A stretch of 51,971 bases of DNA from Hyphomicrobiales bacterium (GCA_019075905.1 JAGXAM010000020.1:1-51971), one strand, 5' to 3'. Positions 1-9,115 are shown, counted from the stretch's first letter. Made by a program: numbers and translations. Notes: generated from the sequence alone by a model not told the origin.

Positions 1-149
1 GGGCATTTGGCTCGTCTCTTTCATGCACTATGATCTTGGCTATATCGATTTGGAGCAGAAAACCCTTCAACCCCTCGACAACCCATTCGGCTTGTGGTTG
101 TCACCCATGTCTTAGGTACACTCTGTTACCTATGTCTCAGGACTGTACA
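1..149 (+). mobile_element. Right end of an IS481-family insertion sequence (cut by the window edge)
   Basis: This stretch holds the last codons of a transposase, a short tail and a terminal end that finishes in TGTACA at 144-149. The tail carries two related 14-bp motifs in direct orientation, at 103-116 and 128-141 (12 of 14 bases alike, 25 bp apart). Read on the minus strand the end begins TGTACAGTCCTGAGACATAG, which resembles terminal repeats I know from IS481-type elements. The element stops ten bases from the CCA end of tRNA-Gln. The other end lies outside the window, so completeness cannot be judged. Confidence 0.7.
2..115 (+). CDS. IS481-family transposase, C-terminal fragment (5' part outside the window)
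   Basis: An open frame enters from the left edge and ends at TAG 113-115, giving 37 residues. It reads IWLVSFMHYDLGYIDLEQKT near its start and ends in LSPMS. This resembles the conserved C-terminus of IS481-family (DDE, rve-type) transposases, which lies after the catalytic domain; the catalytic residues would be upstream, outside the window. Stop codon and terminal repeat are correctly spaced for an intact element end. Only the fragment is visible, so activity cannot be assessed. Confidence 0.65.
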   Translation, partial: GIWLVSFMHYDLGYIDLEQKTLQPLDNPFGLWLSPMS

Positions 150-158
150 TTATGGTTT

Positions 159-233
159 TGGCTGGGACGGGAGGATTCGAACCTCCGGATGGCGGAATCA
201 AAATCCGCTGCCTTACCACTTGGCGACGTCCCA
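159..233 (-). tRNA. tRNA-Gln, anticodon TTG
   Basis: On the minus strand the sequence folds as a standard tRNA. The acceptor stem pairs TGGGACG with CGTCCCA, with discriminator G at 162 and an encoded CCA at 161-159. The anticodon stem is GCGGA/TCCGC with loop TTTTGAT, giving anticodon TTG (Gln). The T arm GGAGG-TTCGAAT-CCTCC is intact. The weak U1-A72 pair with G73 is typical of tRNA-Gln. Mature length without CCA is 72 nt. Confidence 0.96.
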
Positions 234-245
234 GTGCGCGGCAAC

Positions 246-274
246 TCATTAGGCGGTAAAGCGCGGCGCTGCAA
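246..274 (-). promoter_or_regulatory. Sigma-70-like promoter of tRNA-Gln
   Basis: On the minus strand TTGCAG (274-269) is followed after exactly 17 bases by TAATGA (251-246). Transcription would start about 7 bases further, close to the tRNA 5' end at 233. Spacing and position fit; the hexamers are approximate matches only. Confidence 0.5.
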
Positions 275-424
275 TCCTCTTTTGCCAGATTTGCGCCGCT
301 GACATGGCCCTGGCCACGCGGCGTGCACCGGCAAATTCGCGCTGCACGCATGTCAATTGCACCAGGACCAGCCGCGCCCGGCCATGCTATAGTGGGCGCC
401 TATCCCCTGGCTCCGGAGCCCGCC

Positions 425-907
425 ATGCAGCTTTCACCCGAAATTGCCCTCACGACGCTCGATGGCGCCCCGGCGCGCCTTGGTGATTATGCCGGCAAGG
501 TGCTGCTTGTGGTCAATGTCGCCAGCAAATGCGGCTTTACCCCGCAATATGAGGGGCTGGAGGCGCTGTACCAGCGCTTCAGGGCGGATGGCTTCGTGGT
601 GCTGGGCTTTCCCTGCGACCAGTTTGGCCATCAGGAGCCGGGCGATGCGGCGGCGATCCAGAGCTTTTGCTCGACCAGCTATGGTGTCACCTTTCCGATG
701 TTCGCCAAGACCCATGTCAATGGCGTTGATGCCCATCCGCTGTTCAAGGCGCTGAAGCACGGCGCGCCGGGCTTGCTCGGCACGGAGGCGGTGAAGTGGA
801 ATTTCACCAAATTTCTGGTCGACCGGCAGGGCCGGGTCGTGCGCCGCTATGCCCCTGCCGACAAGCCGGCCGATCTTGCCGGGGATATTGCGCCCCTGCT
901 GACATAA
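425..907 (+). CDS. Glutathione peroxidase-family thiol peroxidase
   Basis: A 160-residue cytoplasmic peroxidase of the GPx/BtuE family, which reduces hydrogen peroxide and organic peroxides with thioredoxin or glutathione. The catalytic tetrad is visible as Cys36 (in NVASKCGF, cysteine instead of selenocysteine), Gln70 (in GHQEPG), and Trp125-Asn126 (in KWNFTKF). Length matches the family. An in-frame extension reaches upstream to 323, but the ATG at 425 gives the standard N-terminus (MQLSPEIALT) and has a GGAG about 7 bases before it. It appears monocistronic, lying between tRNA-Gln (opposite strand) and lutB. No unusual feature was seen. Confidence 0.93.
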   Translation: MQLSPEIALTTLDGAPARLGDYAGKVLLVVNVASKCGFTPQYEGLEALYQRFRADGFVVLGFPCDQFGHQEPGDAAAIQSFCSTSYGVTFPMFAKTHVNGVDAHPLFKALKHGAPGLLGTEAVKWNFTKFLVDRQGRVVRRYAPADKPADLAGDIAPLLT

Positions 908-971
908 TTAGCGCCAATTCAGCCGTTGCATGGCGCGCCGCTTGCGCTAGATTGCCCCCAAAGGACGCTCC

Positions 972-2393
972 ATGACCCATGATCCCACCACCCGTCAGTT
1001 CAAGGCCAATGCGCATGAGGCTTTGGGCGATGCGCAATTGCAAAAGGCCCTTGGCAACGTGCGCAGCGGCTTTATCGACAAGCGCGCCCGCGCGGCTGGC
1101 CGCCTGCCCGAATTCGAGGCCTTGCGCGATTCGGCCCGGGCCATCAAGAATCACACGCTCGCCCATCTCGATCTTTATATCGAGGCCTATGCCAGCAGGG
1201 TCGAGGCGGCGGGCGGGCATGTGCATTTTGCCCGCACCGGCGAGGAAGCCAACCGGATCGTGCTCGATATCTGCCGCCAGGTGGACGCCAAAGTGGTCAC
1301 CAAGGGCAAATCGATGATTTCCGAGGAAACCGGGGTCAATGCCGCGCTGGAAGCGGCGGGACTGGCGGTGGTCGAGACCGATCTTGGCGAATATATCATT
1401 CAATTGCGCGGCGAGACGCCCTCGCACATCATCGCGCCGGCAGTGCATCTTAACAAGGAGCAGGTCGCCGATGATTTCCGGCGGGTGCATGACCATCTCG
1501 CGCCTGGCCGCGACCTGACACAGGCAGTGAGCCTGCTGACCGAGGCGCGCGGGGTGCTGCGGCAAAAATTCCTCAGCGCCGATGTCGGCATTACCGGGGC
1601 GAATTTTCTGGTGGCGGAGACCGGCTCCTCGATCATCGTCACCAATGAAGGCAACGGCGACCTGACGCAGATTCTCCCCAAGGTGCATATCGTGCTGGCG
1701 TCGCTGGAAAAGCTGGTGCCGACACTCGAAGATGCCAGCCAGATCCTGCGGGTTCTGGCGCGCTCGGCGACGGGTCAGGACATGTCGGTCTATACGACAC
1801 TGTCGACCGGCCCGCGCCGCCCCGGCGATCTCGATGGGCCCGAGGCCTATCATGTGATCCTGCTGGATAATGGCCGCTCGTCGATGCTCGGCACCGATTT
1901 TGAGGACATGCTGCGCTGCATCCGCTGTGGCGCCTGCATGAACCATTGCCCGGTCTATCATGCGGTCGGCGGCCATGCCTATGGCTGGGTCTATCCCGGG
2001 CCGATGGGCGCGGTGCTGACGCCGAGCCTGATCGGCGTTTCCGAGGGCGGGCAATTGCCCAATGCCTCGACGTTCTGCGGGCGCTGCGAGAGCGTGTGCC
2101 CGGTGCGTATTCCACTGCCAAAGCTGATGCGCCACTGGCGCGAGCGCGAGTTCGAGCGGCACCTGACGCCTGCCACCCAGCGCTATGGGCTTGGTATCTG
2201 GGGGTTTTTCGCACGCCGACCGCAGCTCTACCAGGCCGGAACACGCGTGGCCATGGCGCTGCTGAGCTGGAGCGGGCGCGCCAGGGGGCATTTCAGCCGA
2301 ATGCCGCTGGCCAGCGGCTGGACCAACAGCCGCGACCTGCCCGCCCCGCAAGGCCAGACCTTCCAGGCACAATGGAAAGCCCGCAAGCACTGA
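972..2393 (+). CDS. lutB: LutB/LldF-type iron-sulfur protein (lactate utilisation)
   Basis: A 473-residue protein with an N-terminal LUD domain (roughly residues 70-300) and two [4Fe-4S] motifs: CIRCGACMNHCP (about 317-328) and CGRCESVCP (about 370). This is the architecture of LutB (YkgF), the iron-sulfur subunit of the LutABC L-lactate oxidation complex that passes electrons to the respiratory chain. The partners LutA (CCG domain) and LutC are not adjacent: upstream is a peroxidase, downstream a repeat and pccA. It may work with partners encoded elsewhere. The family call is firm; the substrate is inferred from family knowledge. Confidence 0.85.
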   Translation: MTHDPTTRQFKANAHEALGDAQLQKALGNVRSGFIDKRARAAGRLPEFEALRDSARAIKNHTLAHLDLYIEAYASRVEAAGGHVHFARTGEEANRIVLDICRQVDAKVVTKGKSMISEETGVNAALEAAGLAVVETDLGEYIIQLRGETPSHIIAPAVHLNKEQVADDFRRVHDHLAPGRDLTQAVSLLTEARGVLRQKFLSADVGITGANFLVAETGSSIIVTNEGNGDLTQILPKVHIVLASLEKLVPTLEDASQILRVLARSATGQDMSVYTTLSTGPRRPGDLDGPEAYHVILLDNGRSSMLGTDFEDMLRCIRCGACMNHCPVYHAVGGHAYGWVYPGPMGAVLTPSLIGVSEGGQLPNASTFCGRCESVCPVRIPLPKLMRHWREREFERHLTPATQRYGLGIWGFFARRPQLYQAGTRVAMALLSWSGRARGHFSRMPLASGWTNSRDLPAPQGQTFQAQWKARKH

Positions 2394-2441
2394 ACAAGGG
2401 CAGCCAAAAGCGCGCCAGCCGACAATGGGGGCATTCTCTCG

Positions 2442-2571
2442 CCGTCATTGCGAGCGCTTTCCCCCGTCATTGCGAGCGTTAGCGAAGCAACCCAGGGGTT
2501 TGCGTAAAACCTGCGCCGCAGCACCGGGCGAGCCCCCTGGCTTGCTTGGTCGCTACGCTCCTCGCAATGAC
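2442..2571. repeat. REP-like intergenic palindromic repeat, copy 1
   Basis: The 282-base gap between lutB and pccA holds this element. One arm starts GTCATTGCGAGCG at 2466 and runs through AGCGAAGCAACCCAGGGG to about 2497. The other arm, in inverse orientation, runs from CCCCCTGG at 2533 to CGCAATGAC at 2571. A truncated extra copy (CGTCATTGCGAGCGC) lies at 2443-2457. The same core occurs at 32299-32392 and 46972-47096. It can fold into a long stem in RNA of either strand. Confidence 0.75.
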
Positions 2572-2675
2572 CGTTTGTGGCCCCTTTGCCGGCCTCCGAC
2601 TTTCGGTTCGCTTTACGCCACCTTGTGCCTCGCTTAAGAACGAGCATCGTCATTCTGTCGCAAAGACCTAGCGCC

Positions 2676-4679
<2,004 letters not shown>

Positions 4680-4685
4680 GGCCTC

Positions 4686-5270
4686 GTGACCAAATCTGAT
4701 CTGCCCCAAGCCGGTTTGCTCGATGTGCTGGCGCGGCGGCGCTCGCAAAAGCCGATGGCCCTGACCGGACCTGGCCCGGATGCTGATCAGCTTGCCACCT
4801 TGTTGCGGCTGGCGGCGCGGGTGCCCGACCATGGCAAGCTGGTGCCCTGGCGCTTCATCGTGTTCCAGGACGAGGGCCGCGATCGGGCCGGCGATGTTTG
4901 CGCGCGGGTCTGGGCGCAGGTCAATCCGCATGCCGATGCCACGCGCCTTGCCATCGAGCATGCACGCTTCAGCGAAGCGCCGCTGGTGATCGGTGTCGTT
5001 TCCCGGGCCGCCCCCCATGCAAAAATTCCGCAATGGGAACAGGTGCTTTCGGCCGGGGCGGTGTGCATGAACCTCACCATTGCCGCCACCGCCATGGGTT
5101 TTGTCACCTGCTGGCTGACCGACTGGATGGCCTATAATCGCGATGCCATGCGGGCCTTCGGGCTCGACGAGCATGAAACCATCGCCGGCTTCATCCATAT
5201 CGGCCATGCGCCGCCGCTTGACGATGACCGGGTGCGGCCGGATATGGACGCCATCATTCAGAATTTTTAA
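4686..5270 (+). CDS. Nitroreductase-family protein (YdjA-like)
   Basis: A 194-residue FMN-dependent nitroreductase-fold protein. The N-terminal RRSQKPM and the segment AARVPDHGKLVPWRFIVF match the FMN-binding region of the short YdjA-type group; these are NAD(P)H oxidoreductases of mostly unknown physiological substrate. It starts with GTG six bases after the pccA stop, so it is probably cotranscribed with pccA, and the next gene begins 17 bases after its stop. The GTG start is the only one giving the full FMN-binding N-terminus. Function beyond flavin oxidoreductase cannot be assigned. Confidence 0.85.
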   Translation: MTKSDLPQAGLLDVLARRRSQKPMALTGPGPDADQLATLLRLAARVPDHGKLVPWRFIVFQDEGRDRAGDVCARVWAQVNPHADATRLAIEHARFSEAPLVIGVVSRAAPHAKIPQWEQVLSAGAVCMNLTIAATAMGFVTCWLTDWMAYNRDAMRAFGLDEHETIAGFIHIGHAPPLDDDRVRPDMDAIIQNF

Positions 5271-5287
5271 GGGAAAGCCGGACGCCG

Positions 5288-5911
5288 ATGTATTATGAAG
5301 CCAACAAGCGCGACAAGACGCTGCTGCCGCATGATCCGCTCAAGGCGATCATCACCCCACGGCCGATCGGCTGGGTTTCAACGATGAATAAAAAGGGTGA
5401 GGTTAATCTCGCACCCTATTCATTTTTCAATGCTTTTTCCAGTAAGCCGATGATTCTTGGCTTCTCCAGCGAGGGGGTCAAGGATTCTGTGACCTTTGCC
5501 GAGGAATGCCGCGAATTCGTCTGGAACATGGCCTCGATGCCGCTGCTGCACGCCATGAACGCCACGTCGGCGCCCTATCCGCGCGGGTTGAGCGAATTTG
5601 GCCCGGCCAAGCTCGAAGTCGCCCCCGCCCATCTGGTGCGCCCGCCTCGGGTGGCGCAGAGCCCGGCCTCGCTCGAATGCGTGGTGACGGATATTTTGCA
5701 CCTCAAGGATCGCGATGGCCATGAAATCGGCTCCTATCTGGTGCTGGGCGAGGTGATCGGCGTGCATATCAATGACGCCTTCATCCATGATGGACGGGTC
5801 GATACGGCCGCCATGCAGCCGCTGGCACGTCTAGGCTATATGGATTATGCGGTGGTCGACAAGGTGTTCGAGCTCAACCGCCCGCCGGGTGGCGGCGGCA
5901 TTGTGGTCTAG
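5288..5911 (+). CDS. Flavin reductase-like domain protein
   Basis: A 207-residue protein of the flavin reductase-like (DIM6/NTAB) FMN-binding fold. The segments ITPRPIGWVSTMN and NLAPYSFFNAFSSKPMI are typical of this split-barrel family; members reduce flavin for partner monooxygenases or act as FMN-binding oxidoreductases. It follows the nitroreductase closely and is probably in the same transcript. Its stop codon TAG (5909-5911) lies inside the CTAG that became the target of the following IS5-type element, so the coding sequence was left intact by the insertion. Confidence 0.85.
   Translation: MYYEANKRDKTLLPHDPLKAIITPRPIGWVSTMNKKGEVNLAPYSFFNAFSSKPMILGFSSEGVKDSVTFAEECREFVWNMASMPLLHAMNATSAPYPRGLSEFGPAKLEVAPAHLVRPPRVAQSPASLECVVTDILHLKDRDGHEIGSYLVLGEVIGVHINDAFIHDGRVDTAAMQPLARLGYMDYAVVDKVFELNRPPGGGGIVV
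5908..5911. repeat. Target-site duplication, left copy (CTAG)
   Basis: CTAG directly before the IS left end. It contains the TAG stop of the flavin reductase-like gene. The same four bases follow the right end. Confidence 0.75.
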
Positions 5912-5912
5912 G

Positions 5913-6335
5913 TCACCGACTCATAAACCGCATCCAGATTTTGGCGGCGGCGAGTTTGACGAGCGCGAGATAATTGGCGTCGTGCTTCTCGAAGCGCGTC
6001 GCGACGGCTCTGAAGTGTTTGAGTTTGCTGAAAAACCGCTCGACGAGATTGCGAAAACGGTAGAGGTAAGGACTGAAGGCCGGGATGTTGACGCGTCCCG
6101 GCATCGGCTTGATGTTGCCCCAGGCTCCTTGCGTGGCAAGGCTTGCGCGCAAGGCGTCGCTGTCATAGGCGCGGTCCGCGAGCAGAATTTGGCCGGGCCC
6201 GAGGCCGCTCAGCATGTCGGCGGCGCTCCTGCCGTCATGGGCTTGGCCTTCCGTCAGCTTCAACGCGATCGGCAGGCCATTGGCGTCAACCAGCGCATGG
6301 ATTTTCGTCGTCAATCCGCCCCGCGAGCGCCCCAT
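5913..6335 (-). CDS. IS5-family transposase, OrfB (C-terminal part)
   Basis: A 140-residue frame overlapping the end of OrfA by 25 bases, in the -1 frame. It starts MGRSRGGLTTKIHALVD, followed by LLADRAYDSDALR with the second catalytic aspartate, and RNLVERFFSKLKHFRAVATR with the catalytic glutamate of the YREK-like region. With OrfA this completes a DDE transposase of about 270 residues. No internal stops are seen, so the element may be recent or active. The stop codon lies inside the left terminal repeat. Confidence 0.85.
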   Translation of the reverse strand: MGRSRGGLTTKIHALVDANGLPIALKLTEGQAHDGRSAADMLSGLGPGQILLADRAYDSDALRASLATQGAWGNIKPMPGRVNIPAFSPYLYRFRNLVERFFSKLKHFRAVATRFEKHDANYLALVKLAAAKIWMRFMSR

Positions 6336-6715
6336 GCAGCGGCTTCCAGCGAGGTTCCCAGTCGCGGCCTGCGCTTCGCCAGACCCCCTTTTTTACCGTT
6401 GGCGCCATGCTGATGCACCCGGATCGAAGAACTGTCCACCATTTGCAAGTCGCCGTCATAAGCTCTGGAAACCGCGTCAAAAATGCCGTCCCACACGCCG
6501 ATCTTGCGCCATCGCACAAAACGGTTGTAGCAGGTCGTCGTTGGACCGTAGCGCTCGGGAATGTCGGCCCAAGGCGAGCCCGTCCGAAGCCGCCAGTAAA
6601 TCCCGTTCAAAACCCTGCGGTCGTCCGCTCGCTCAACCCCGCGAGGCTTGTTTGGCAAAAGCGGCTGGATAATCGACCACTCGAAATCGGAAAGTTCATA
6701 GCGACGGGCATTCAT
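6311..6715 (-). CDS. IS5-family transposase, OrfA (N-terminal part)
   Basis: A 134-residue frame starting MNARRYELSDFEW, with the DUF4096-type N-terminal domain (SIIQPLLPNKPRG, RTGSPWADIPERYGP) and the first catalytic aspartate in DLQMVDSSSIRVHQHG. It is followed by GKKG, encoded over the run A6G5 (6394-6384 on the minus strand). A shift to the -1 frame there continues without a stop into OrfB, so the active transposase is probably a frameshift fusion. The frame is open to 6745, but the start at 6715 matches the usual family N-terminus. Confidence 0.85.
   Translation of the reverse strand: MNARRYELSDFEWSIIQPLLPNKPRGVERADDRRVLNGIYWRLRTGSPWADIPERYGPTTTCYNRFVRWRKIGVWDGIFDAVSRAYDGDLQMVDSSSIRVHQHGANGKKGGLAKRRPRLGTSLEAAAWGARGAD
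6384..6394 (-). other. A6G5 slippage site for transposase frameshifting
   Basis: On the minus strand the sequence reads AAAAAAGGGGG within OrfA. The -1 frame is open from here through the OrfB start, giving a continuous DDE protein. Two-frame IS5 transposases are known to be joined by slippage on such runs; whether the slip is ribosomal or transcriptional cannot be told. Confidence 0.5.
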
Positions 6716-6785
6716 GTTCGCTCCTCCATCAGGAGCTTGAATCACACCTCGCTCAAAAACGAAAACCCTTTTATGAGTTTGTGAC

Positions 6786-6789
6786 CTAG
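6786..6789. repeat. Target-site duplication, right copy (CTAG)
   Basis: CTAG directly after the IS right end. On the minus strand its TAG is the stop codon of the EamA transporter gene. Confidence 0.75.
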
Positions 6790-7652
6790 GGCGCCGCGGG
6801 CTTGCGGGCCGGGGTCAGCGACAGCGCCAGCCCGGCGAAAATCGCGGCAATGCCGGCAAATTCCAGCGGCTCAAGGCGTTCGCCAAAGGCGATCATGCTG
6901 CCGATCAGCCCGACGCAGGGGGCGAGCAGCGCATAGGGTGCGACCGCGGCCGATGAATAGGTCTTGAGCAGATGCGCCCAGACCGCATAGCCAAATGAGG
7001 TTGCCACCAACCCCAGATAGGCCGGACCGGCATAGGCCTGAAGCGGCGCGTGCAACATGGCCATCAGGCCGCTGCGGCCGGAATCGAGAAAATACGACAA
7101 TACCAGCGCTGGCAACGGCAGCAGCGCGCTGGTCCATGCGATCAGCGCCACCATATCGGTCGCGCCGCTGGTCTTGAGCAGCAGATTGCCGAGCGCGAAT
7201 GACAAGGCGGCGGTGAGAACCAGCACAAAGCCAAGGCCGGTGGCACCCGGCCCGAGTTGCAGGGCGATGAGGACGAGGCCGAAAAGACCGAGACCAAGGG
7301 CGATGGTCTGACGCATGGTCGGGCGTTCCTTCAGCCACAGCGCGGCGAGGGCAACGGTGAACAGCGACTGGCTCTGGATCATGAAGGCGGTGAGACCGGC
7401 CGGCATGCCAAGCTTGATGCCGATGAATTGCAGCTCGAATTGCAGGCCGAACAGAAAGAAGCTGACGAGCACCAGCCGCAGCACCGGGATTTTCGGCGGG
7501 GCCATGCCCAGCGCCGGCAGGGCGGCAAAGGCAAAGCGCAGGCCGGCGAGCTGGGTTGGCGTGAAATCGGCAAGGCTGGCCTTGCTGACCACAAAGGCAA
7601 TGCCCCACAATATCGCCGTTGCCAGCGCCAGCACTGTGTGCAGGGGCTTCAT
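6786..7652 (-). CDS. EamA/DMT-family membrane exporter
   Basis: A 288-residue inner-membrane protein made almost wholly of hydrophobic segments (about ten, in two EamA repeats). It starts MKPLHTVLALATAILWGIAF and contains ALWLKERPTMRQTIALGLGL between repeats, typical of drug/metabolite transporters such as EamA, which export amino-acid derivatives. Its ATG overlaps the stop of the CitE-like gene by four bases (ATGA), so translation is probably coupled and the substrate may relate to that pathway. The 3' end abuts the IS5-type element; the stop codon is kept by the CTAG duplication. Substrate unknown. Confidence 0.88.
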   Translation of the reverse strand: MKPLHTVLALATAILWGIAFVVSKASLADFTPTQLAGLRFAFAALPALGMAPPKIPVLRLVLVSFFLFGLQFELQFIGIKLGMPAGLTAFMIQSQSLFTVALAALWLKERPTMRQTIALGLGLFGLVLIALQLGPGATGLGFVLVLTAALSFALGNLLLKTSGATDMVALIAWTSALLPLPALVLSYFLDSGRSGLMAMLHAPLQAYAGPAYLGLVATSFGYAVWAHLLKTYSSAAVAPYALLAPCVGLIGSMIAFGERLEPLEFAGIAAIFAGLALSLTPARKPAAP

Positions 7653-8530
7653 GACGGCGGCTTGCTGGCAGCGCGGGCCAATATCTTGCGCGCCTGTTTC
7701 AGATGCGGCTCGTCGATCATCGCGCCTTGCAGGGCGACGACCCCTGCCCCGTCCGCCGCTGCGACCGCCGCGAGAATGGCATGGGCATGGTCGATCTCGG
7801 CCGCGCTGGGGGTGAAGGCCGCCTTGATCGGGGCAATCTGCGAGGGATGGATCGCCATTTTGCCATCAAAGCCATCGCGCACCGCATCGCGGCAGGCTTT
7901 AGCAAAACCGGCCGTGTCGGCGATATCAGGAAACACCGTATCTATGGCCAGCACAGCGGCGGCGCGGGCGGCGAGCAGCGTCAGGCTGCGGGCCATCTCA
8001 TAGGGGCCCGTCCAGCGGCCGTTCTCGTCGCGGTTGGCTGTCGCGCCCAGATCGGCGGCGAGGTCTTCGGCACCCCATGTCAGGCCGATGAGGCGGCGGC
8101 TGGCACCCGCGAAACTGCCCATGGCAAACAGCGAGGCGGCGGTTTCGGTGACAATGGGCAGAATGCCGAAACTGCCCGGCGGAAAATCGCCAAAGGCCTC
8201 GCGCAGCGCCATGCGGGCGGAGAGCTGCTGCACATCGCGCCCGCCGCAGCATTTGGGCAGCATCACCGCGCCAAGGCCGCTGCAGATTACGGCATCGAGA
8301 TCGGCATCCATCAGGCCGCTGTCACCGGCATTGATGCGCACGATCAGCCTGGGGACATGGGGCTTGCCGCCATGGGCGACAACAAATTCGCGGGCCTGCT
8401 GGCGGGCGCGCTCCTTGTTGGCGAGGCTGACCGAATCCTCAAGGTCGATCAGCAACGCATCGGCGCCGCTGGCCAGCGCCTTTTCGAGCTTGCGGGCCGA
8501 ATCGCCCGGCACAAACAGCAGTGTTTCCAT
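7649..8530 (-). CDS. CitE-like CoA ester lyase (HpcH/HpaI family)
   Basis: A 293-residue TIM-barrel lyase of the CitE group, acting on malyl-CoA, citramalyl-CoA or similar acyl-CoA esters. Visible motifs are LLFVPGDSARKLEKAL, ALLIDLEDSVSLANKERAR (metal-binding region), LPKC, TETAASLFAMG, WGAEDLAADLGA and MAIHPSQIAPIKAAF. The start at 8530 (METLLFVPGD) overlaps the MaoC stop by one base (TGATG), so the two are translationally coupled. MaoC hydratase plus CitE lyase is the layout of mesaconyl/itaconyl-CoA hydration followed by cleavage, but the exact substrate cannot be read from sequence. An in-frame upstream start at 8572 is less likely. Confidence 0.87.
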   Translation of the reverse strand: METLLFVPGDSARKLEKALASGADALLIDLEDSVSLANKERARQQAREFVVAHGGKPHVPRLIVRINAGDSGLMDADLDAVICSGLGAVMLPKCCGGRDVQQLSARMALREAFGDFPPGSFGILPIVTETAASLFAMGSFAGASRRLIGLTWGAEDLAADLGATANRDENGRWTGPYEMARSLTLLAARAAAVLAIDTVFPDIADTAGFAKACRDAVRDGFDGKMAIHPSQIAPIKAAFTPSAAEIDHAHAILAAVAAADGAGVVALQGAMIDEPHLKQARKILARAASKPPS

Positions 8531-9006
8531 CAACTTGCCGGCCGCAGGCGCATGAAGGCCTGGCGGCGGCACTGCGCCACCAGCTTGCCGTCCTGCTTGA
8601 AGGCGCGGTGGTCAAAGGTGACGATGCCGGCATCGGGCCGCGATTTCGAGACCCGCCGGGCCAACACTTCCGTCGTGCAATGCACAGTATCGCCCTCAAA
8701 CAGCGGATTGGGGAATTTTACCTCCTCCATGCCGAGATTGGCAATGGTGGTGCCAACTGTCAGGTCATTCACGGAAATGCCGATGAGCAGGCCGAGCGTG
8801 AACAGCGAATTCATCAGCGGCTGGCCCCATTCGGTCTCGGTGGCGCAGAAATGTGCATCGATATGCAACGGCTGCGGGTTCAGCGTCATGTTGGAAAACA
8901 GCATGTTGTCCATCTGCGTGACCGTGCGCGTCAGCCGGTGCCTGTAAAGCTTGCCGGGTTCGAGATCTTCAAAATACAACCCGCCGCGCGGATGAGGTTC
9001 AGACAT
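8530..9006 (-). CDS. MaoC-family single hotdog dehydratase/hydratase
   Basis: A 158-residue MaoC-like protein. The region NPQPLHIDAHFCATETEWGQ carries the Asn...His-Ile-Asp arrangement of the hydratase-2 motif, and GLGMEE-type segments (ANLGMEEVKFPNPLFEGDTV) match MaoC dehydratases acting on acyl-CoA. It is the first gene of a three-gene minus-strand operon with the CitE-like lyase and EamA exporter. Hydration of mesaconyl-CoA or itaconyl-CoA is the likely reaction type, by analogy with hydratase-lyase gene pairs; this is inference. Divergent from the DUF2336 gene, with 109 bases between. Confidence 0.85.
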   Translation of the reverse strand: MSEPHPRGGLYFEDLEPGKLYRHRLTRTVTQMDNMLFSNMTLNPQPLHIDAHFCATETEWGQPLMNSLFTLGLLIGISVNDLTVGTTIANLGMEEVKFPNPLFEGDTVHCTTEVLARRVSKSRPDAGIVTFDHRAFKQDGKLVAQCRRQAFMRLRPAS

Positions 9007-9115
9007 GGGACAGCCTTTGCGAAAGGGCGATTGTTAATGATCCGTTTACCACAATTGCCGCATCTTCATATTCTGTAAAGGCGGAATCGATGCGGGGCTG
9101 GAGCGCGAAGCGATC

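Larger units (their letters stand above)
5912..6785 (-). mobile_element. IS5-family insertion sequence (IS427-like), complete with inverted repeats
   Basis: An 874-bp element bounded by imperfect 16-bp inverted repeats, GTCACCGACTCATAAA on the left (5912-5927) and its partner GTCACAAACTCATAAA on the right (6785-6770, minus strand), 14 of 16 matching. CTAG flanks it on both sides (5908-5911 and 6786-6789), consistent with a CTAG target duplication; because of symmetry a TA duplication with one more base of repeat is equally possible. It encodes a transposase in two overlapping frames. The grouping with IS427 rests on protein motifs and layout. Confidence 0.88.

Noticed and set aside
804-2390. 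528-codon minus-strand open frame opposite lutB
   Set aside because: Antisense shadow of the iron-sulfur protein gene.
2442-2571. Possible CRISPR-like array in the repeats
   Set aside because: The repeats are inverted pairs, not direct repeats with regular spacers, and no cas gene is present.
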